Assembly: GCA_963824985.1 (NCBI GenBank)
Contig: CAWGRQ010000019.1
Location: 1-43,823 of the forward strand
Origin: JAFNAG01 sp963824985
GTDB taxonomy: Bacteria > Acidobacteriota > UBA6911
DNA length: 43,823 bases
Direction: 5' to 3'
Each line of letters opens with the position of its first letter. The stretch's first letter is position 1. The notes below the pieces were generated by a model that was not told the origin of the DNA, made no database searches, and was given only the letters and a program-made list of their open reading frames with translations. The position numbers were made by a program, and so were the translations under genes. Positions 1-11,449 of the stretch are shown one piece after another.

Positions 1-801
1 ATGTCTTTGACCAACCCGGGCTGGGGTATGGAAATGACTGAACGCGGCATCGTCGCGGCGACCTTTCCAGACGGGGACGCTGCAATTGTCATCGGAAACA
101 AAGGGAAAACCATCGTTAACGGTTTTCCGTCAGACGCACCCTCTCTTTCTTCTGACGGTATTGCCCTCTTTGAAAATGAAATCGAGACGGTCTTGCCCGT
201 GACGGTAACTTCCCCGAACGGGGGAGAGGGAGTTACCGACGGGTGGCATCTTCCATATTCGTTGGATCACCGTCCCGAGCCGTAAGCTTCGACATCGATC
301 TCTCAATCAATAACGGAGTGACCTGGAGCCCGTTGAAAACAGAGTACGGAGGTAATGATCTCGAGTGGGACGGTTCCGCTCCAGAAGAAGAACCTAACGG
401 ATTGTCGGATCAGAGTGACGGGTTATGATGCGTACGACAAGAGAGTCGGTAGAGATATGTCGGACAGGACGTTCACGATCGAGGTAGTCAAACTGAAAGT
501 TCCCAATGGATTAGAGACGTGGGATTCAGGCAGCCCGCATAAGATTGTCTGGTCAACAAACAACACCTTGAAAGACGTCACAAGTGTGGAACTGTCCTAT
601 ACGCTAAATGGTGGCAAAACATGGAAACTGATCGATCTCGATCCTCCTTTGGAAGGTAATCCAGGGTCTGCATCCTGGAGAGTGCCGAGTGTGAAATCGA
701 ACAAAAGCAAATGCAGAGTGATGGTAGTCTTAAGAGCCTCCGACGGGACGAGTGTGGGGAGTGATATTAGCGATTATGACTTTAAGATCGAAGCGCCCTA
801 G
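1..801 (+). pseudogene. Ig-like repeat surface/secreted protein, 3' fragment with two frameshifts
   Basis: The 5' end lies outside the window. Three overlapping reading frames together give one protein tail. The frame changes at about 240-285 and again at about 375-395, and the last frame stops at 799-801. Two copies of a repeat can be seen: each begins with a PNG(G/L)E-type motif, has a central 'NNG.TW' or 'NGGKTW' turn, and ends in 'D.SD..F.IE'. That pattern is typical of beta-sandwich Ig-like domains repeated in large bacterial cell-surface or secreted proteins. No enzyme domain is visible. The amino-acid pattern is well kept across both frame changes, so the breaks are recent or are base-calling indels. 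The function is probably adhesion or structural, by inference only. Confidence 0.55.
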
Positions 802-891
802 GTCGTTGATCGGGATAGCCGTTGGAAATGAGATGGGCGACACTCCCACTACTTCACAACCGTAGGCAGGTGAAGGAATGAACTGACGACG

Positions 892-919
892 CGGGCCGGA
901 GGTGGATACCTCCGGCCCG
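892..919 (+). terminator. Strong hairpin after the Ig-like gene, terminator-like
   Basis: A perfect 12-bp stem (892-903 with 908-919) closes a 4-base GGAT loop about 90 bases after the stop at 801. It is GC-rich but no U-run follows, so it is either a weak intrinsic terminator or an mRNA 3'-end stabiliser. Confidence 0.5.
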
Positions 920-1453
920 GTCGGTATTGGCTTATTGCAGGCGGCCACCTATTCTGAACATTTTGGACTCACTTTCTAAGCGTAACCACCAATTTGTTTA
1001 ACCTCGACTTAGTGCATAATTGTAAGTGTTATTCGCACCCTCCTTTCTCAACGCTTCCTTCTTGAACTATCGATTTTTTAAGCCTCCTTCAAAATACAAG
1101 GTTTCCAATCCAAAATCGTTAAATCCCAACTCTCCATATTAGCTTTCTCCATACGAAAATAGTGTTTTTTCCTGTCAAGAAGGACAAATTCCTGTCTCGT
1201 AGGAATATTTCCATTATGGCAGGACATTTTATTCCTTTTTATATTCTTCATATCCTTGCTTGTTAAGGGTAAGTTACTGAAATAAATAAGGGAAAATTTC
1301 CTTGTTTAATTGGTTATCCACTTTTGGTATGCTGAATGCACATCTCTAAAGAATAAAGCGGGCATCCAGATGGCCGAGGGTAAATTTGCAACATCATATT
1401 CAGTGATTGTTACATCCCTTTTAGTACAGAGGTTAAACAAGTGAAAATTTTAA
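920..1453. other. AT-rich intergenic region upstream of uspA
   Basis: About 530 bases with no convincing gene. The DNA is clearly more AT-rich than anything right of 6.4 kb. It presumably holds the uspA promoter, but I could not find a -35/-10 pair with proper spacing. The motif TCCTGTC occurs twice around 1170-1195; its meaning is unknown. Confidence 0.4.
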
Positions 1454-1468
1454 AAAGGAGGTAAAAAT

Positions 1469-1939
1469 ATGTATAAAAAAGTCTTAGTTCCACTTGATGG
1501 TTCACCGTTAGCAGAGTGTACGTTGTCTCATGTCAAAAACCTTTTTAAAGATGGTTCCGTGGGAGAAGTGACCCTTCTAAATGTAGTCAAGGTTGATATA
1601 TCATGGGCCACAATGGGGTCCGATGATATTCCCACCAGAGGCATTGATCTCCAAGCGATCAGGAAACCGCTCTTTATTGCATCAAGGAAGTATCTTGCAG
1701 ATATAGAATCCCGGCTCGTTTCCGATGGGATTAAGGTAAAAACGGAGTCACTGGAGGGTAACCGGCCTGCCGATACAATCACTGAGTACGCTCAGGAAAA
1801 AGGTATGGATATGATCATCATCGGCACCCACGGTTATACCGGACTGAAAAAGCTGATGTTGGGCAGCGTGGCATTCGGTGTTCTCAATCGATCCCATATC
1901 CCTGTGCTCCTTATTCGGCCAGAGTCTTGCCGACTATAG
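1469..1939 (+). CDS. Universal stress protein, UspA family
   Basis: This 156-aa single-domain protein starts MYKKVLVPLDGS, the usual first strand and nucleotide-binding turn of the Usp fold. The ATP-binding signature G-X2-G-X9-G-S is complete at residues 119-133 (GTHGYTGLKKLMLGS), so this is an ATP-binding-type Usp, which usually acts as a homodimer in the cytoplasm. The start is firm: an AAGGAGG Shine-Dalgarno at 1455-1461 lies 7 bases before the ATG. It is the only undamaged gene left of 11 kb. An efflux operon starts 21 bases downstream, so the two may be co-transcribed. The exact stress role cannot be told from sequence. Confidence 0.93.
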   Translation: MYKKVLVPLDGSPLAECTLSHVKNLFKDGSVGEVTLLNVVKVDISWATMGSDDIPTRGIDLQAIRKPLFIASRKYLADIESRLVSDGIKVKTESLEGNRPADTITEYAQEKGMDMIIIGTHGYTGLKKLMLGSVAFGVLNRSHIPVLLIRPESCRL

Positions 1940-1960
1940 GTATTGAAGGTGGAAGGATGA

Positions 1961-3288
1961 GTGCATCCTGTTGTTCATACGGACGGGTTTGTCCCTGTCT
2001 TTTGGATACCTCTTGTAGCGACTCTCGTTGTTGTTCCCGCATGCTCCTCTGGCAAGAAAGAGGCACCCGCCCCTAGACCCGTTCCGGTCATCGTGGGTGA
2101 GGTAACCCAAAGAGAACGTTCCGGTTCAGCTGCGCGCCATCGGAAATGTGCAGGCTTATTCAACGGTTTCGGTCAAATCTCTGGTCGAGGGTGAGATCAT
2201 TCGTATTCACTTCAAGGAGGGGCAGGATGTGAGAAAGGGAGATCTCCTTTTCTCCATCGACGCCGAGGCCGTCTGAAGCGGCGGTCAAACAGGCAGAGGC
2301 GAATCTAGAAAGAGATCTGGCCCAGGTGAAGCAGGCGGAAGCCAACCTCGCAAGAGACCTTGCCCTGTTAAAACAGGCCGAGGCCAACCTGGAAAAGGAT
2401 GTAGCTCAGGCCAAGAATACGGATTTGGACGCCCAACGTTATAAGTCTCTTTTTGAGAGAAAGGTCGTTGCAGAACAGCAGTATGACCAATTCCGGGCCA
2501 ACGCGGAAGCCCTGGATGCGACCGTCCGGGCGGACAGAGCCGCCATTGACAGTGCCAACGCATCAGTCCAGGCCTCGAAAGAAGCTGTGGAAAACGCCCG
2601 GGCAGCGGTCCTTGCAGAGAGAGCTGCCCTCGAAAGTGCAAAAATCAAGCTTGGGTACTGCTCCATCTATTCACCGATCGATGGTCGAACCGGCAACCTC
2701 CTCCTTCAACAGGGGAACATCGTCAAAGCCAATGATACGCCCTATCTGGTCGTCATCAACCAGATCAATCCCATCTTTGTCGCATTTTCTGTTCCTGAAC
2801 AGAACCTGCCTGCGATCAAAAAATACATGGCTGTTGGCAAACTCACCCTCGAGGCCATCATCCCTAACGATAAGAATCCTCCAGAGCAGGGGGTGCTCAG
2901 CTTTGTGGACAATACGGTAAACGCAGCCACTGGAACGATCCAGCTCAAGGGGACCTTTGCAAATGTTGACAGACGGCTTTGGCCGGGGCAATTTGTCAAT
3001 GCTGTTCTCACACTGACCACGGAGCCCAACGCGATTGTCGTCCCTTCTCAGGCGATTCAGACCGGACAGCAGGGCCAGTACGTCTTTGTTGTCAAATCCG
3101 ATCTCACTGTGGAATTGCGACCCGTTGTTGTCCAACGGACGCTCAATGGTGAGAATCGGTCGTCGAGCAGGGCCTCAAGCCGGGTGAGACGGTTGTTACG
3201 GACGGCCAGCTTCAGCTGGTTCCGGGTTCGAGGGTAGAAATGAAGAATCGTCTCTTCGGCAGCGAACTCTCAGGAAAAATCGCAATGA
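1961..3288 (+). pseudogene. RND efflux periplasmic adaptor (membrane-fusion lipoprotein), frameshifted
   Basis: This is the adaptor that links an inner-membrane RND pump to an outer-membrane channel. The N-terminus shows a hydrophobic segment ending in a lipobox-like VVPAC followed by SSGKK, so it is probably a lipoprotein. The biotinyl-lipoyl half (VEGEIIRIHFKEGQDVRKGD, about 2190-2245), a long alpha-helical hairpin rich in 'KQAEANL' repeats (about 2285-2640), the second lipoyl half (SPIDGRTGNLLLQQGNIV) and the beta-barrel domain all occur in order. The reading frame breaks at about 2105-2120, 2268-2280 and 3150-3160. In the frame that carries the C-terminal residues there is no stop before the permease ATG at 3285; a TGA at 3286-3288 in the +1 frame would give a normal ATGA overlap. 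Confidence 0.8.
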
Positions 3289-6200
3289 ATATTCCGGAGC
3301 TTTTTATTCGGCGACCGGTCATGACAACGCTGGTCATGCTGGGGATTCTCCTCTTCGGCATCATCAGCTATCGGCTGCTTCCGGTAAGCGACCTGCCGAA
3401 CGTCGATTTCCCGACCATTCTGGTGACTGCCAGTTTCCCGGGAGCCAGCCCTGAAACCATGGCCTCGGCCGTGGCCACCCCACTTGGAACGACAGTTTTC
3501 CACGATCGCTGGCATCGATTCGATGAATTCCACGAGTTCGCTGGGAAACACCCAGATCACCCTCCAGTTTAACCTGAGCCGGAACATTGATGCAGCGGCC
3601 CAGGACGTTCAAGCGGCCATCTCCAAGGCGTTAGGTCAGCTTCCGCCGGACCTGCCCACTCCTCCCTCTTATCAGAAGGTCAACCCTGCTGATCAGCCCA
3701 TCCTTTATCTTTCCCTGAGCTCACCCACCCTTCCTCTCTCAACCGTGGACGAATACGCAGAAACCTTCATCTCTCAGCGCATTTCCATGATCAACGGCGT
3801 GGCCCAGGTGCAGGTCTTTGGTTCCCAGAAATACGCCGTTCGGGCTGAGCTCAATCCCAACGCCCTCGCTGCACGGTCCATCGGAATCGACGAGGTGGCA
3901 AACGCAATCCGGCAGGGGAATGTGAACCTGCCTACCGGGATTCTGGATGGGACCCATCAAGCCCTTACACTCGAGGCCAGCGGTCAGCTCATGGATGCAG
4001 CGGCTTACCGCCCTCTCATTGTGGCTTATCGCAATGGATCTCCGGTGCGGCTTCAGGACCTCGGGAGAGTGATCGACAGCGTCGAAAACGACAAGATCGC
4101 GAGCTGGTACAACAATACTCGTGCCATTGTCCTGGCCATCCAACGGCAGCCAGGGACGAACACGGTAGAGGTGGTGGACTCGATCAAGGAGCTGATTCCT
4201 CATTTTCGGACACTCATCCCGGCTTCGGTGAACCTTGATATTCTTTATGACCGATCCGTCTCGATCCGTGGCTCTGTCAATGATGTCAAAATCACGCTAT
4301 TGATTGCTCTGTGCCTGGTTGTCCTCGTCATCTTTCTCTTCCTGCGCAACGTCTCAGCCACCTTGATCCCCAGCCTGGCCCTTCCCATGTCGATCATTGG
4401 GACTTTCACGGTCATGTATCTCCTTGGCTTCACGGTGGACAACCTTTCTCTGATGGCGCTGACGCTCTCGGTGGGGTTTGTGGTCGATGATGCCATTGTC
4501 GTGCTGGAGAACATCGTCCGGCATATGGAGATGGGGGAGGGCGTGCTCGAAGCGGCCCTCAACGGCTCCAGGGAAATCGGTTTTACCATTGTATCCATGA
4601 CGGTCTCGCTTGCCGCTGTCTTCATCCCGGTGTTGTTCATGGGAGGGATTCTCGGACGCCTGCTCCATGAATTCGCCGTGACGATCGGGATGGCTGTTCT
4701 GGTCTCCGGTTTTGTTTCATTGACACTCACCCCCATGCTCAGCAGCCGCTTTTTGCGCCCCCCCAGTGCGATCAAACACGGCCGTTTGTACGCGGTCTCA
4801 GAGCGCTTCTTCAAGGGGATGCTTCATGTCTACGAATGGAGCCTCCAGCGAGTCTTAAATCATCGTCTGACCACCCTGGTGATTGCAGGCCTTCTCCTGC
4901 TGGCGACGGGATACCTGTTCATGATCATGCCAAAGGGATTTCTCCCGAGTGAGGATACTGATCAGATCTTTGGTTTTACGGAGGCCGCCCAGGGGATTTC
5001 CTTCGAAGCCATGGTTCGCCACCAGAGGGCGCTGGCAGCGCTCGTTCAACAGGAACCCAATGTGGATTCGTTCATGTCGAGCGTTGGATCCTTCAGCGGC
5101 GGAGCCAGTAATACCGGTCGAATCTTTATTCGTCTCAAACCCCGGTCCCAACGCCAGCTGAGCGTGGACGAGATCATTCAAGAGTTAAGACCGAAACTGG
5201 CCACCCTTCCCGGGGATTCGAGTATTCATGCAAAACCTTCCTCCGATTCGTATCGGGGGCCAGCTGACGAAGAGCCTCTATCAGTTTTCATTGCAGAGCC
5301 CGGATACGGATGAACTTTACCGGTATGCCACCCTCCTCGAAGGCAAGATGCGCGAGGTCAGGGATTTACAGGATGTGACGAGTGACCTCCAGATCAAGAA
5401 CCCCCATGTCAATATCGGTATCGATAGAGACAAAGCCTCAGCGTTAGGGGTCTCGGCCCAGCAGGTAGAAGATGCCCTTTTCACGGCTTATGCGTCCAGG
5501 CAGATATCCACCATCTTGACTCCCAATAACGAATATCAGGTGATTGTGGAGCTCGAGCCTCAATATCAGAAGGACCCTTCAGTTCTCCCGTTGCTATACA
5601 TACGCTCCTCCAGCGGCCAGCTGGTACCTTTGGATGCGGTAGGGAGCCTGACACCGAGTCTGGGTCCCCTGACGGTGAACCACCTTGGCCAGATCCCTTC
5701 CGTCACCCTCTCCTTCAACCTGAGACCGGGGGTCTCGCTGGGTGACGCAATCGCCGTCGGTAGACAGGCTTTCACGGACCACGCTGCCGGCCACGATCAC
5801 CACGAGCTTTCAGGGAACGGCACAGGCCTTTCAGGCCTCGGAACAAGGGCTCTGGCTTCTCCTGGCCATGACCGTCCTGATCATCTATATTGTTCTGGGG
5901 ATCCTCTATGAGAGCTTCATCCATCCCCTGACCATCCTTTCGGGGCTTCCGTCAGCAGCCTTCGGGGCTCTCTTTACGCTGAAATTGTTCGGTATGGATC
6001 TGAACCTCTATGCTTTTGTGGGGGTGATCATGCTGATTGGCATCGTGAAGAAAAATGCCATCATGATGATCGATTTTGCATTGGAGGCGGAGAGAAAAAA
6101 AGGGAGGAAACCTGCAGAAGCGATCTACCAGGGGTGTCTGATCCGATTCAGACCCATCATGATGACGACCATGGCCGCTCTTATGGGAACATTGCCCATC

Positions 6201-6380
6201 GCACTGGGTTTCGGTGCCGGAGCTGAGTCGCGCCGTCCTCTGGGCCTTTGCGTGGTCGGAGGTCTCCTCTTTTCGCAATTAATCACTCTCTACATTACAC
6301 CCGTCATCTACATTTACCTGGACCTCTTTCAGGAAAAGATGAGCAGAAGGTTCAGCATCTTTCGTTCAAAGGAAGGACTG
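3285..6380 (+). pseudogene. RND multidrug efflux permease (AcrB/MdtB-C type), frameshifted
   Basis: This is a proton-driven inner-membrane exporter that would pair with the adaptor immediately upstream. The start MNIPELFIRRPVMTT is typical of the MdtB/MdtC branch. Recognisable parts are TM1 (about 3310-3375), the first porter domain, TM2-TM6 including the proton-relay segment GFVVDDAIVVLENIVRH (about 4470-4520), the second porter domain, and the C-terminal TM block with VGVIMLIGIVKKNAIMMIDF (about 6020-6080). Frame changes fall at about 3480-3490, 5210-5240 and 5750-5790. The family-like sequence runs to about 6355 (TPVIYIYLDLF), close to the normal C-terminus. After about 6375 the frame reads antisense into another gene, so the native stop codon has been lost at a DNA joint. 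Confidence 0.85.
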
Positions 6381-6390
6381 GTCAGACAAG
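6370..6390. other. Joint between efflux region and defence island
   Basis: Two convergent genes lose their 3' ends here: the RND permease coming from the left and the DUF499 ATPase coming from the right, whose stop codon TGA at 6382-6384 falls in the joint. Base composition also changes from moderate to high GC. I see no transposon end, tRNA or direct repeat at the joint. It is either an old deletion or recombination point, or a chimeric assembly. Confidence 0.55.
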
Positions 6391-8039
6391 GGACTTGCGG
6401 ATCTCTTCGTGAACTCTTTCTTCGACTTTCCTTGGTGGAATGCTGGCCTTTCGATCCGACAGCAGCTTGTTGAGATTGGGGGCGATGCCGAACCGATATT
6501 TGTTCCGTTCGCTCGTGAGGTAGTAGCACGCCTCTGCCAGGGCTTCGCTGACGGTCTCCACATGGCCGATATCGAGATTGGGTTCGCCGACCGCAAGGCG
6601 GATTTCCGGGATGGTCGCCTCGGCCTTCGCCATGCCGCCGTTGGATTCGAAGAAGATGCTCAACGCCGACTTGCGGTGCAGCCGTCCCGTGCGAATGGCC
6701 TCGACGGCTTCGGCATCGAGCCGTACGGCATGGGATTCCGGCCGGCCAACTATGTCCGTGGTGACGGCCGCCTCCAGCCGGCTCTCACCCAGCTGTTCGA
6801 AGGTCGCGGCTCGGAACAGCGGATCTTCGAGCGGGCGCCGTGCCGAGTCCGATCAGAGGATCGCGATGTCCTCCCTTGAATCCGTCCTGGTAGGCTCGGG
6901 CGACCCATAACGCGAGGAGTCGCAGAACTCCGCGGGTTTGTTGAAAGCGCGGCAGGGATTGCCACTTCCGTTCGAAGACCGAAAGAACCACGGGATGGAA
7001 CGGGTAGGTTGCCAGAAACGCTTCCCGGGCGTTGTCGGAGGAGAACCAGCCGGGCAACTGCTGCCGATGTTCACGCACCCAATCGGCGAATTCCTGGCAC
7101 GTCTCGTGAGCTTCGCGGCTCAGCAGGATCTTGCCATCGGCCGATGTCGCCTTCTGGTCCCATTCGAAAAGGCGCCGGCGGATGATTTCGGCCGTTTCGG
7201 ATTCCGCGGCCATCATGACCGCCTTTCCGAGGCGATCCAGGAGCTTTTTGATGCGTTCGTAATCCGCCTGGTCTTCGGCGTTCATTTCCAGCTCGGATGC
7301 CGGGATCGACACCGCCAGAACCATTTTGTCGCGGCCGCGCGCTTCTTCAGAAAGATTCTGCAGGAAGCGTATAGAGCTGGGCCGCCATGCCGCTGCGGCG
7401 CGACCGGCTGATGAAATTCATCAGCTCGTCCATGAGGATCACGACGGGCTTGTCTTTCGGCAGGAAACCGCGGATGACATCTCCGGCCGGCGCCGTGAGC
7501 TGCTGCTCGTGTTTTTCCAGCACCTTCAGGGCCTCGGCGCCGCCCAATTGGAACGCGATCTCTCCCCAGGGAGTCATGCGCAAGGGCGTGCCGTCCGCGC
7601 CGCCGCGGCCGGTTACCGGATCAAACTCGGTTCCCACGAAAACCGCCACGGCTGCCTCCGGGATCGTCTTCTGCTCCGCCGCCTCGAGGATCTTGCTCAC
7701 GCCGGTCCAGCCGGCGGCATGCGGGCCATGCTTGGCGAGGTGGTACAGGAGCGTCAGGGCGTGCGTCTTGCCGCCGCCGAACTGGGTGGAGAGGTTGAAC
7801 ACCGCGGATGTCCCGGTCTTTTCGCCGGACAGACGGCGAACCGCCTGGGATGCCAGATCGAGGAGGTTTTTTGTCAGATAGGTCCGGTCGAAGAACTGCT
7901 CCGGATCCTGGTAAACGGCCGGCGCGCGCCGGTCGCGCACCTGGTCGAGGTGAACCGCGAACTCGGCCGCGTCGAGAGGCTTGCCTTCCCGGAGGTCTGC
8001 GCGCGGCGTAACGACTTTGTACCAGGGTTTCAGAGGCAT
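6382..8039 (-). pseudogene. DUF499 ATPase (COG1483), C-terminally truncated and frameshifted
   Basis: The start MPLKPWYKVVTPRADLREG is typical of DUF499 ATPases, which are found with DUF1156 methylases and helicases in defence-type clusters. A Walker A motif QFGGGKTHA lies at residues 86-94 and a Walker B-like ILMDELMN at 201-208. The protein continues through 'SIPASELEMNAEDQADYERIKKLLDR' and 'YPFHPVVLSVFERKWQSLPRFQ' segments and stops at 'NLNKLLSDRKAS...EERVHEEIRKSLV'. Frame changes lie at about 7340-7350 and 6830-6850. Only about 550 residues remain; family members as I know them run to roughly 1,000, so the C-terminal part is missing at the 6.38-kb joint. Its ATG is 3 bases after the methylase stop, which indicates translational coupling. 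The precise role of DUF499 is not established. Confidence 0.85.
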
Positions 8040-8042
8040 AGG

Positions 8043-11000
8043 CTAGAATCCCAGTCCTTTCTTGCGGGCCAGCACGCCATCGACCCAGCGTTTTTCGTCG
8101 GTGTGGCCGGGTAGAGGGCGGAGAGCGCCTGGGCAAGGCGCCAGAAGCGCTGGTCCTGGCCGGCGCCGTCTTCGACGAGGAAACGCTTCAGCGCTTCGCC
8201 GCGGCCGGCGGCGAAGAGAATCATGCTCTGGTGGATGCGGTCGAGGACGGTTGCGCCGACATGCTCGATCTTGGTTTCGCCGAAACTCGCTTCCGCTTCG
8301 GCCACCTGCTGGCCGGCATCGAACAGATCCATTTGAGGGCCGCGCTTCTTGCGGACGGTCGCCGCCTTGCCCTCGTCCTCGCCGAACAAGTGGCGTGCGC
8401 GCTCGGCCACGGGCAGCAGGCGCGCCGTCTCGCCGGCCACTTCCACCAGGCTCTGCAGGTCCTCCAGATGCGCGCCGAGGCCCTGGGCGATCTTGCGGGC
8501 GGCGTCGAATTCCAGAACGAAGCCGCCGCCGGCCTTTTTGCCGCCGCCTTCTTCCTCATCGCCTGATTCCTCCTCGGCTGGCCTCGGTCTCAGTACCGTT
8601 TGTATCACCCGTCTTGAGCGTCCAGAGCCACATGGCGGTGAGGCGGGCGTCTTCCTCGAAGCCGGTGGCGTCTGCGCCGGTGAAGATCATGGTGAGGGCT
8701 TCTTTGGCGACGGCGGCCCAGACCTGCTCCAGGTATTCCTTGAGCGTGACGACCTCGCCGCTGGCCTTCTCCACGCGCGAATAGCGGGAGAAGATTTCCA
8801 GGGCCGGGCCGAGACAGGCGAAGATGGCGTCCGCACCCACGACGCCTTCCTCGGCCAGGCGCGGCATCCAGTCGTGGATGCGGCGGGGCAACTCGGCCAG
8901 CACGTCGCGCCAGTCGCCGACTTCATCGGTGCGGACGGAGCCGTCCGGGTTCTCGCGCGGGCGGCAGACGAGATGGACGGAGGAGGCGAGCGCGCGCGAT
9001 TGCCTTGCGCACGACGCCGCGTTTCCATTTCCGTGTCAATCGGCCATGAGCCGGTGATAATCCAACCGGCATCAATGACGGCCTGCAGAATTGCTTCCCA
9101 ACTCGCTGTGGTCTTGCTGCGCGAAGACGACAATGCCAACGCCTCCGGGCGTGAGAACTCGCCGGCCTTCGGCAAAAGCTCTGGTCAATTCGCGTTCGTA
9201 GAAAGCGCTATCGTGCTTCGACTTGCTCAGCTGTCGATCAACGACGATTTCGTCGTCTTTCGGCTCTGATTCGTTTGCGACAAAGCGGTCGTGGAATGCT
9301 CGGACAGATGCTACGCCTGAAGCCAGACGTAGAAGAAATCCGAGAGGTCGGCATAGGGAACGGCGTCGTAGTATGGTGGGTCGGTGATCAGAAGCATCGC
9401 GCGAATCGTCTGCGGCAAGGGATCGTTCGCTGTGCTTGCGATGAATGCCACGCTCCAACCGTATGCGATCTGCAATCGATGATAGACGCTCGGCTATCGC
9501 AATCCACTGCCTCGTCACCAATGTTCCAGTGCCAGGATCGCAACGGATTCGCCTCAGCAAAATCCCAAACAATCGGAATGGCCTGGCGAGCGAACAGTTG
9601 TGAGCCGAGGCATCTCAGCGTGCGAGTGCCAGGTACGCAGAAGGCGACTGAAAGTCCGAATTCAGCCACAAGCGCAGAGCAATTGCAAGGCACGCTCGCG
9701 CATTGTCGCGACCGTGTTTCGACTTCTCCGATGACTCAGCGATCGCGGACAAGTCGCTAGCGACGTGCGAACGCGAGGTGCTGGCCGGATGAACAGGTCG
9801 CCCCACACGTGTTCATCCCGTAGAGTGACGACGCAGACTCGACCGTGATCTCGTTCGATCGCAGTCGGGTTCTCGTCTGGAACCAAGGCTCAGCTCCCAT
9901 TGTCGATCTGGATTCTGCGCATGCCAATTCGACTTGCGCAGTCCGATACGGCTCTTGCGTCTCGCGTCGTCGGCAGCCGGTAGACGCCGCCCTGCTCCTT
10001 TCGTGTTGTGTGACGACGCACAGCAAGCCGGGCATCATTGGCGCCGCCGCGCCGTGCTTTGAGTTGTTCACGCACGCGCGCCACCGGCGTCGTGTAGCCG
10101 CAGCACGGGCAGGTGGCGGAGCCGCGTTTGACCGTGCCGTCGAACTTCGGGTCTTCGATTTTGGTTTTCGGATCGTCCTGGTCCACCCAGCCGCCGCGTT
10201 GCTTGACGATGATTTGGAAGTCCACGCGCTTGGCCCTGGGCCGGGGCACGAGTTGCAGGGCCACGGAGCGGTTGGCTTTCTTGGCCAGCCAGAGGGAGCG
10301 GATGAGCGGGACTTCCGCGCCGCAGCCGGGGCCTTCGCATTGGATGGTGCGCGCCCAGAGGTAGGCGATGGGCGTCGCGCCGTCGGGGTCTTTGGGGTAG
10401 AACTCGGCCAGTTCCTTCTCGGCCTCCTGCTTGATCCACTCGCCCCATTTGCGGACTTCATCGGCGAGGCGCTGGCCGTACTTGGGGATGTATTCGAGGA
10501 CGACCTTGTTGAGCAGGACGGCCACGGGGTTGAGGTCGCTGGCAAAGGCGTCCGCGCCCACGCGCAGGGCTTCGAGCGGAATGGAGCCGCCGCCGGCAAA
10601 CGGGTCCACGACCAGCGGCCGGGTGCCGGGCGCGCCGCCCAGCGCCTCGTGCGCGGCCTGGGTGAGCGCGCGGCTGGTTTCCAGGTACTCCTGGACCGTG
10701 GAGTTGTCCCAGTTGGCGAAGTCGGCGATGAAGTCGAGGGGCAGCCACGGAGTTGCCTCAGGAGCGACAGTCTGGCAGCGCTTGCGGCGCTGCTGGACCT
10801 GCGAAGTGCGGGCGGCTCTCCTGCGCTCAGCAGGCCACTGGCGCTCATGCGCGCCCATGCCATCCATTTGCCTGCGGGCATCGCGTCGAAACGCCTCCGG
10901 GCAAGTCCTGATCCGCTGGGTCCGGCCAGAGCGCGGCGCAGATCACCGCCCGGCACGCCGCCAGCGGCCGCCGCGCCCACCAGATGTGCAGCGTCGAGAT

Positions 11001-11114
11001 GTGCCCGTGCCGGATGGACTTCTCGCGCCGCGCGTGCGCGGAGATGCGCTTGATCGGCAGGTCAACTTCGATGAGGCGTTTGGGGTACTTCGGGCGATGG
11101 TTCATGCTCGCCAT
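8043..11114 (-). pseudogene. DUF1156 adenine-specific DNA methylase (COG1743), many frameshifts
   Basis: The N-terminus (YPKRLIEVDLPIKRISAHAR, HISTLHIWWARRPLA) is the DUF1156 signature. The SAM-binding motif VDPFAGGGSIPLEAL lies near 10,600, a zinc-ribbon-like CPCCGYTTP near 10,110, and the catalytic DPPY at 9371-9382. The C-terminus ends in ARKKGLGF with a TAG stop at 8043-8045. It would methylate adenine N6 in a specific DNA sequence as part of a defence system. I count around ten frame changes (among them about 10,860; 10,015; 9,985; 9,950; 9,885; 9,690; 9,320; 9,170; 8,890; 8,600; 8,100). An in-frame TGA at 9890-9892 lies in a short segment between two of them. Residues between breaks are well conserved, which argues for very recent inactivation or sequence errors. 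Confidence 0.85.
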
Positions 11115-11173
11115 TTCACTCCGAAAATTACAAAAACACAAAAATCGATGTTACACCGAAACGATGATAGGAT

Positions 11174-11439
11174 GGGCTTTCAGCCCTTGTTTATCCGCGG
11201 TTCCTCTTCCTGGGGCGTTGCCCCAGGCTGGTATGAAGCGCGCCTTCGGCGCTTGTCGGCTCACAAATAACGAAACAAATCATCTTTCGAAAGCGCAAGG
11301 TCACCCGGGAATTTTCCCATCCTTCTGACGAAGCCTCGTGGCGAAGGGCCGAAGGCCCGATCGATACCAGCCTGGGGCAACGCCCCAGGGAAGGCCAATT
11401 CCCGCTATCTTCCCCATCGGTCATAAGGGCTGAAAGCCC
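11174..11439. repeat. Inverted pair of REP-type hairpin units downstream of the RAYT
   Basis: The left unit contains three hairpins in order: GGGCT-TTC-AGCCC (11174-11186), CCTGGGGC-GTT-GCCCCAGG (11209-11227) and GCGCC-TTC-GGCGC (11240-11252). The right unit has the same elements in reverse orientation: GGGCC-GAA-GGCCC (11346-11358), the CCTGGGGC hairpin with loop AAC (11371-11389), and GGGCT-GAA-AGCCC (11427-11439). Two oppositely oriented REPs form a REPIN-like unit, which ends 10 bases from the RAYT stop codon. Confidence 0.8.
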
Positions 11440-11449
11440 GCCCCATAGA

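Noticed and set aside
1300..1335. Sigma70 promoter for uspA (TTGTTT and TATGCT)
   Set aside because: The spacer is 20 bases, too long for a confident call.
9845..11053. Long plus-strand open frame opposite the methylase gene
   Set aside because: Its sequence is the antisense of conserved DUF1156 codons; high GC makes long antisense frames common.
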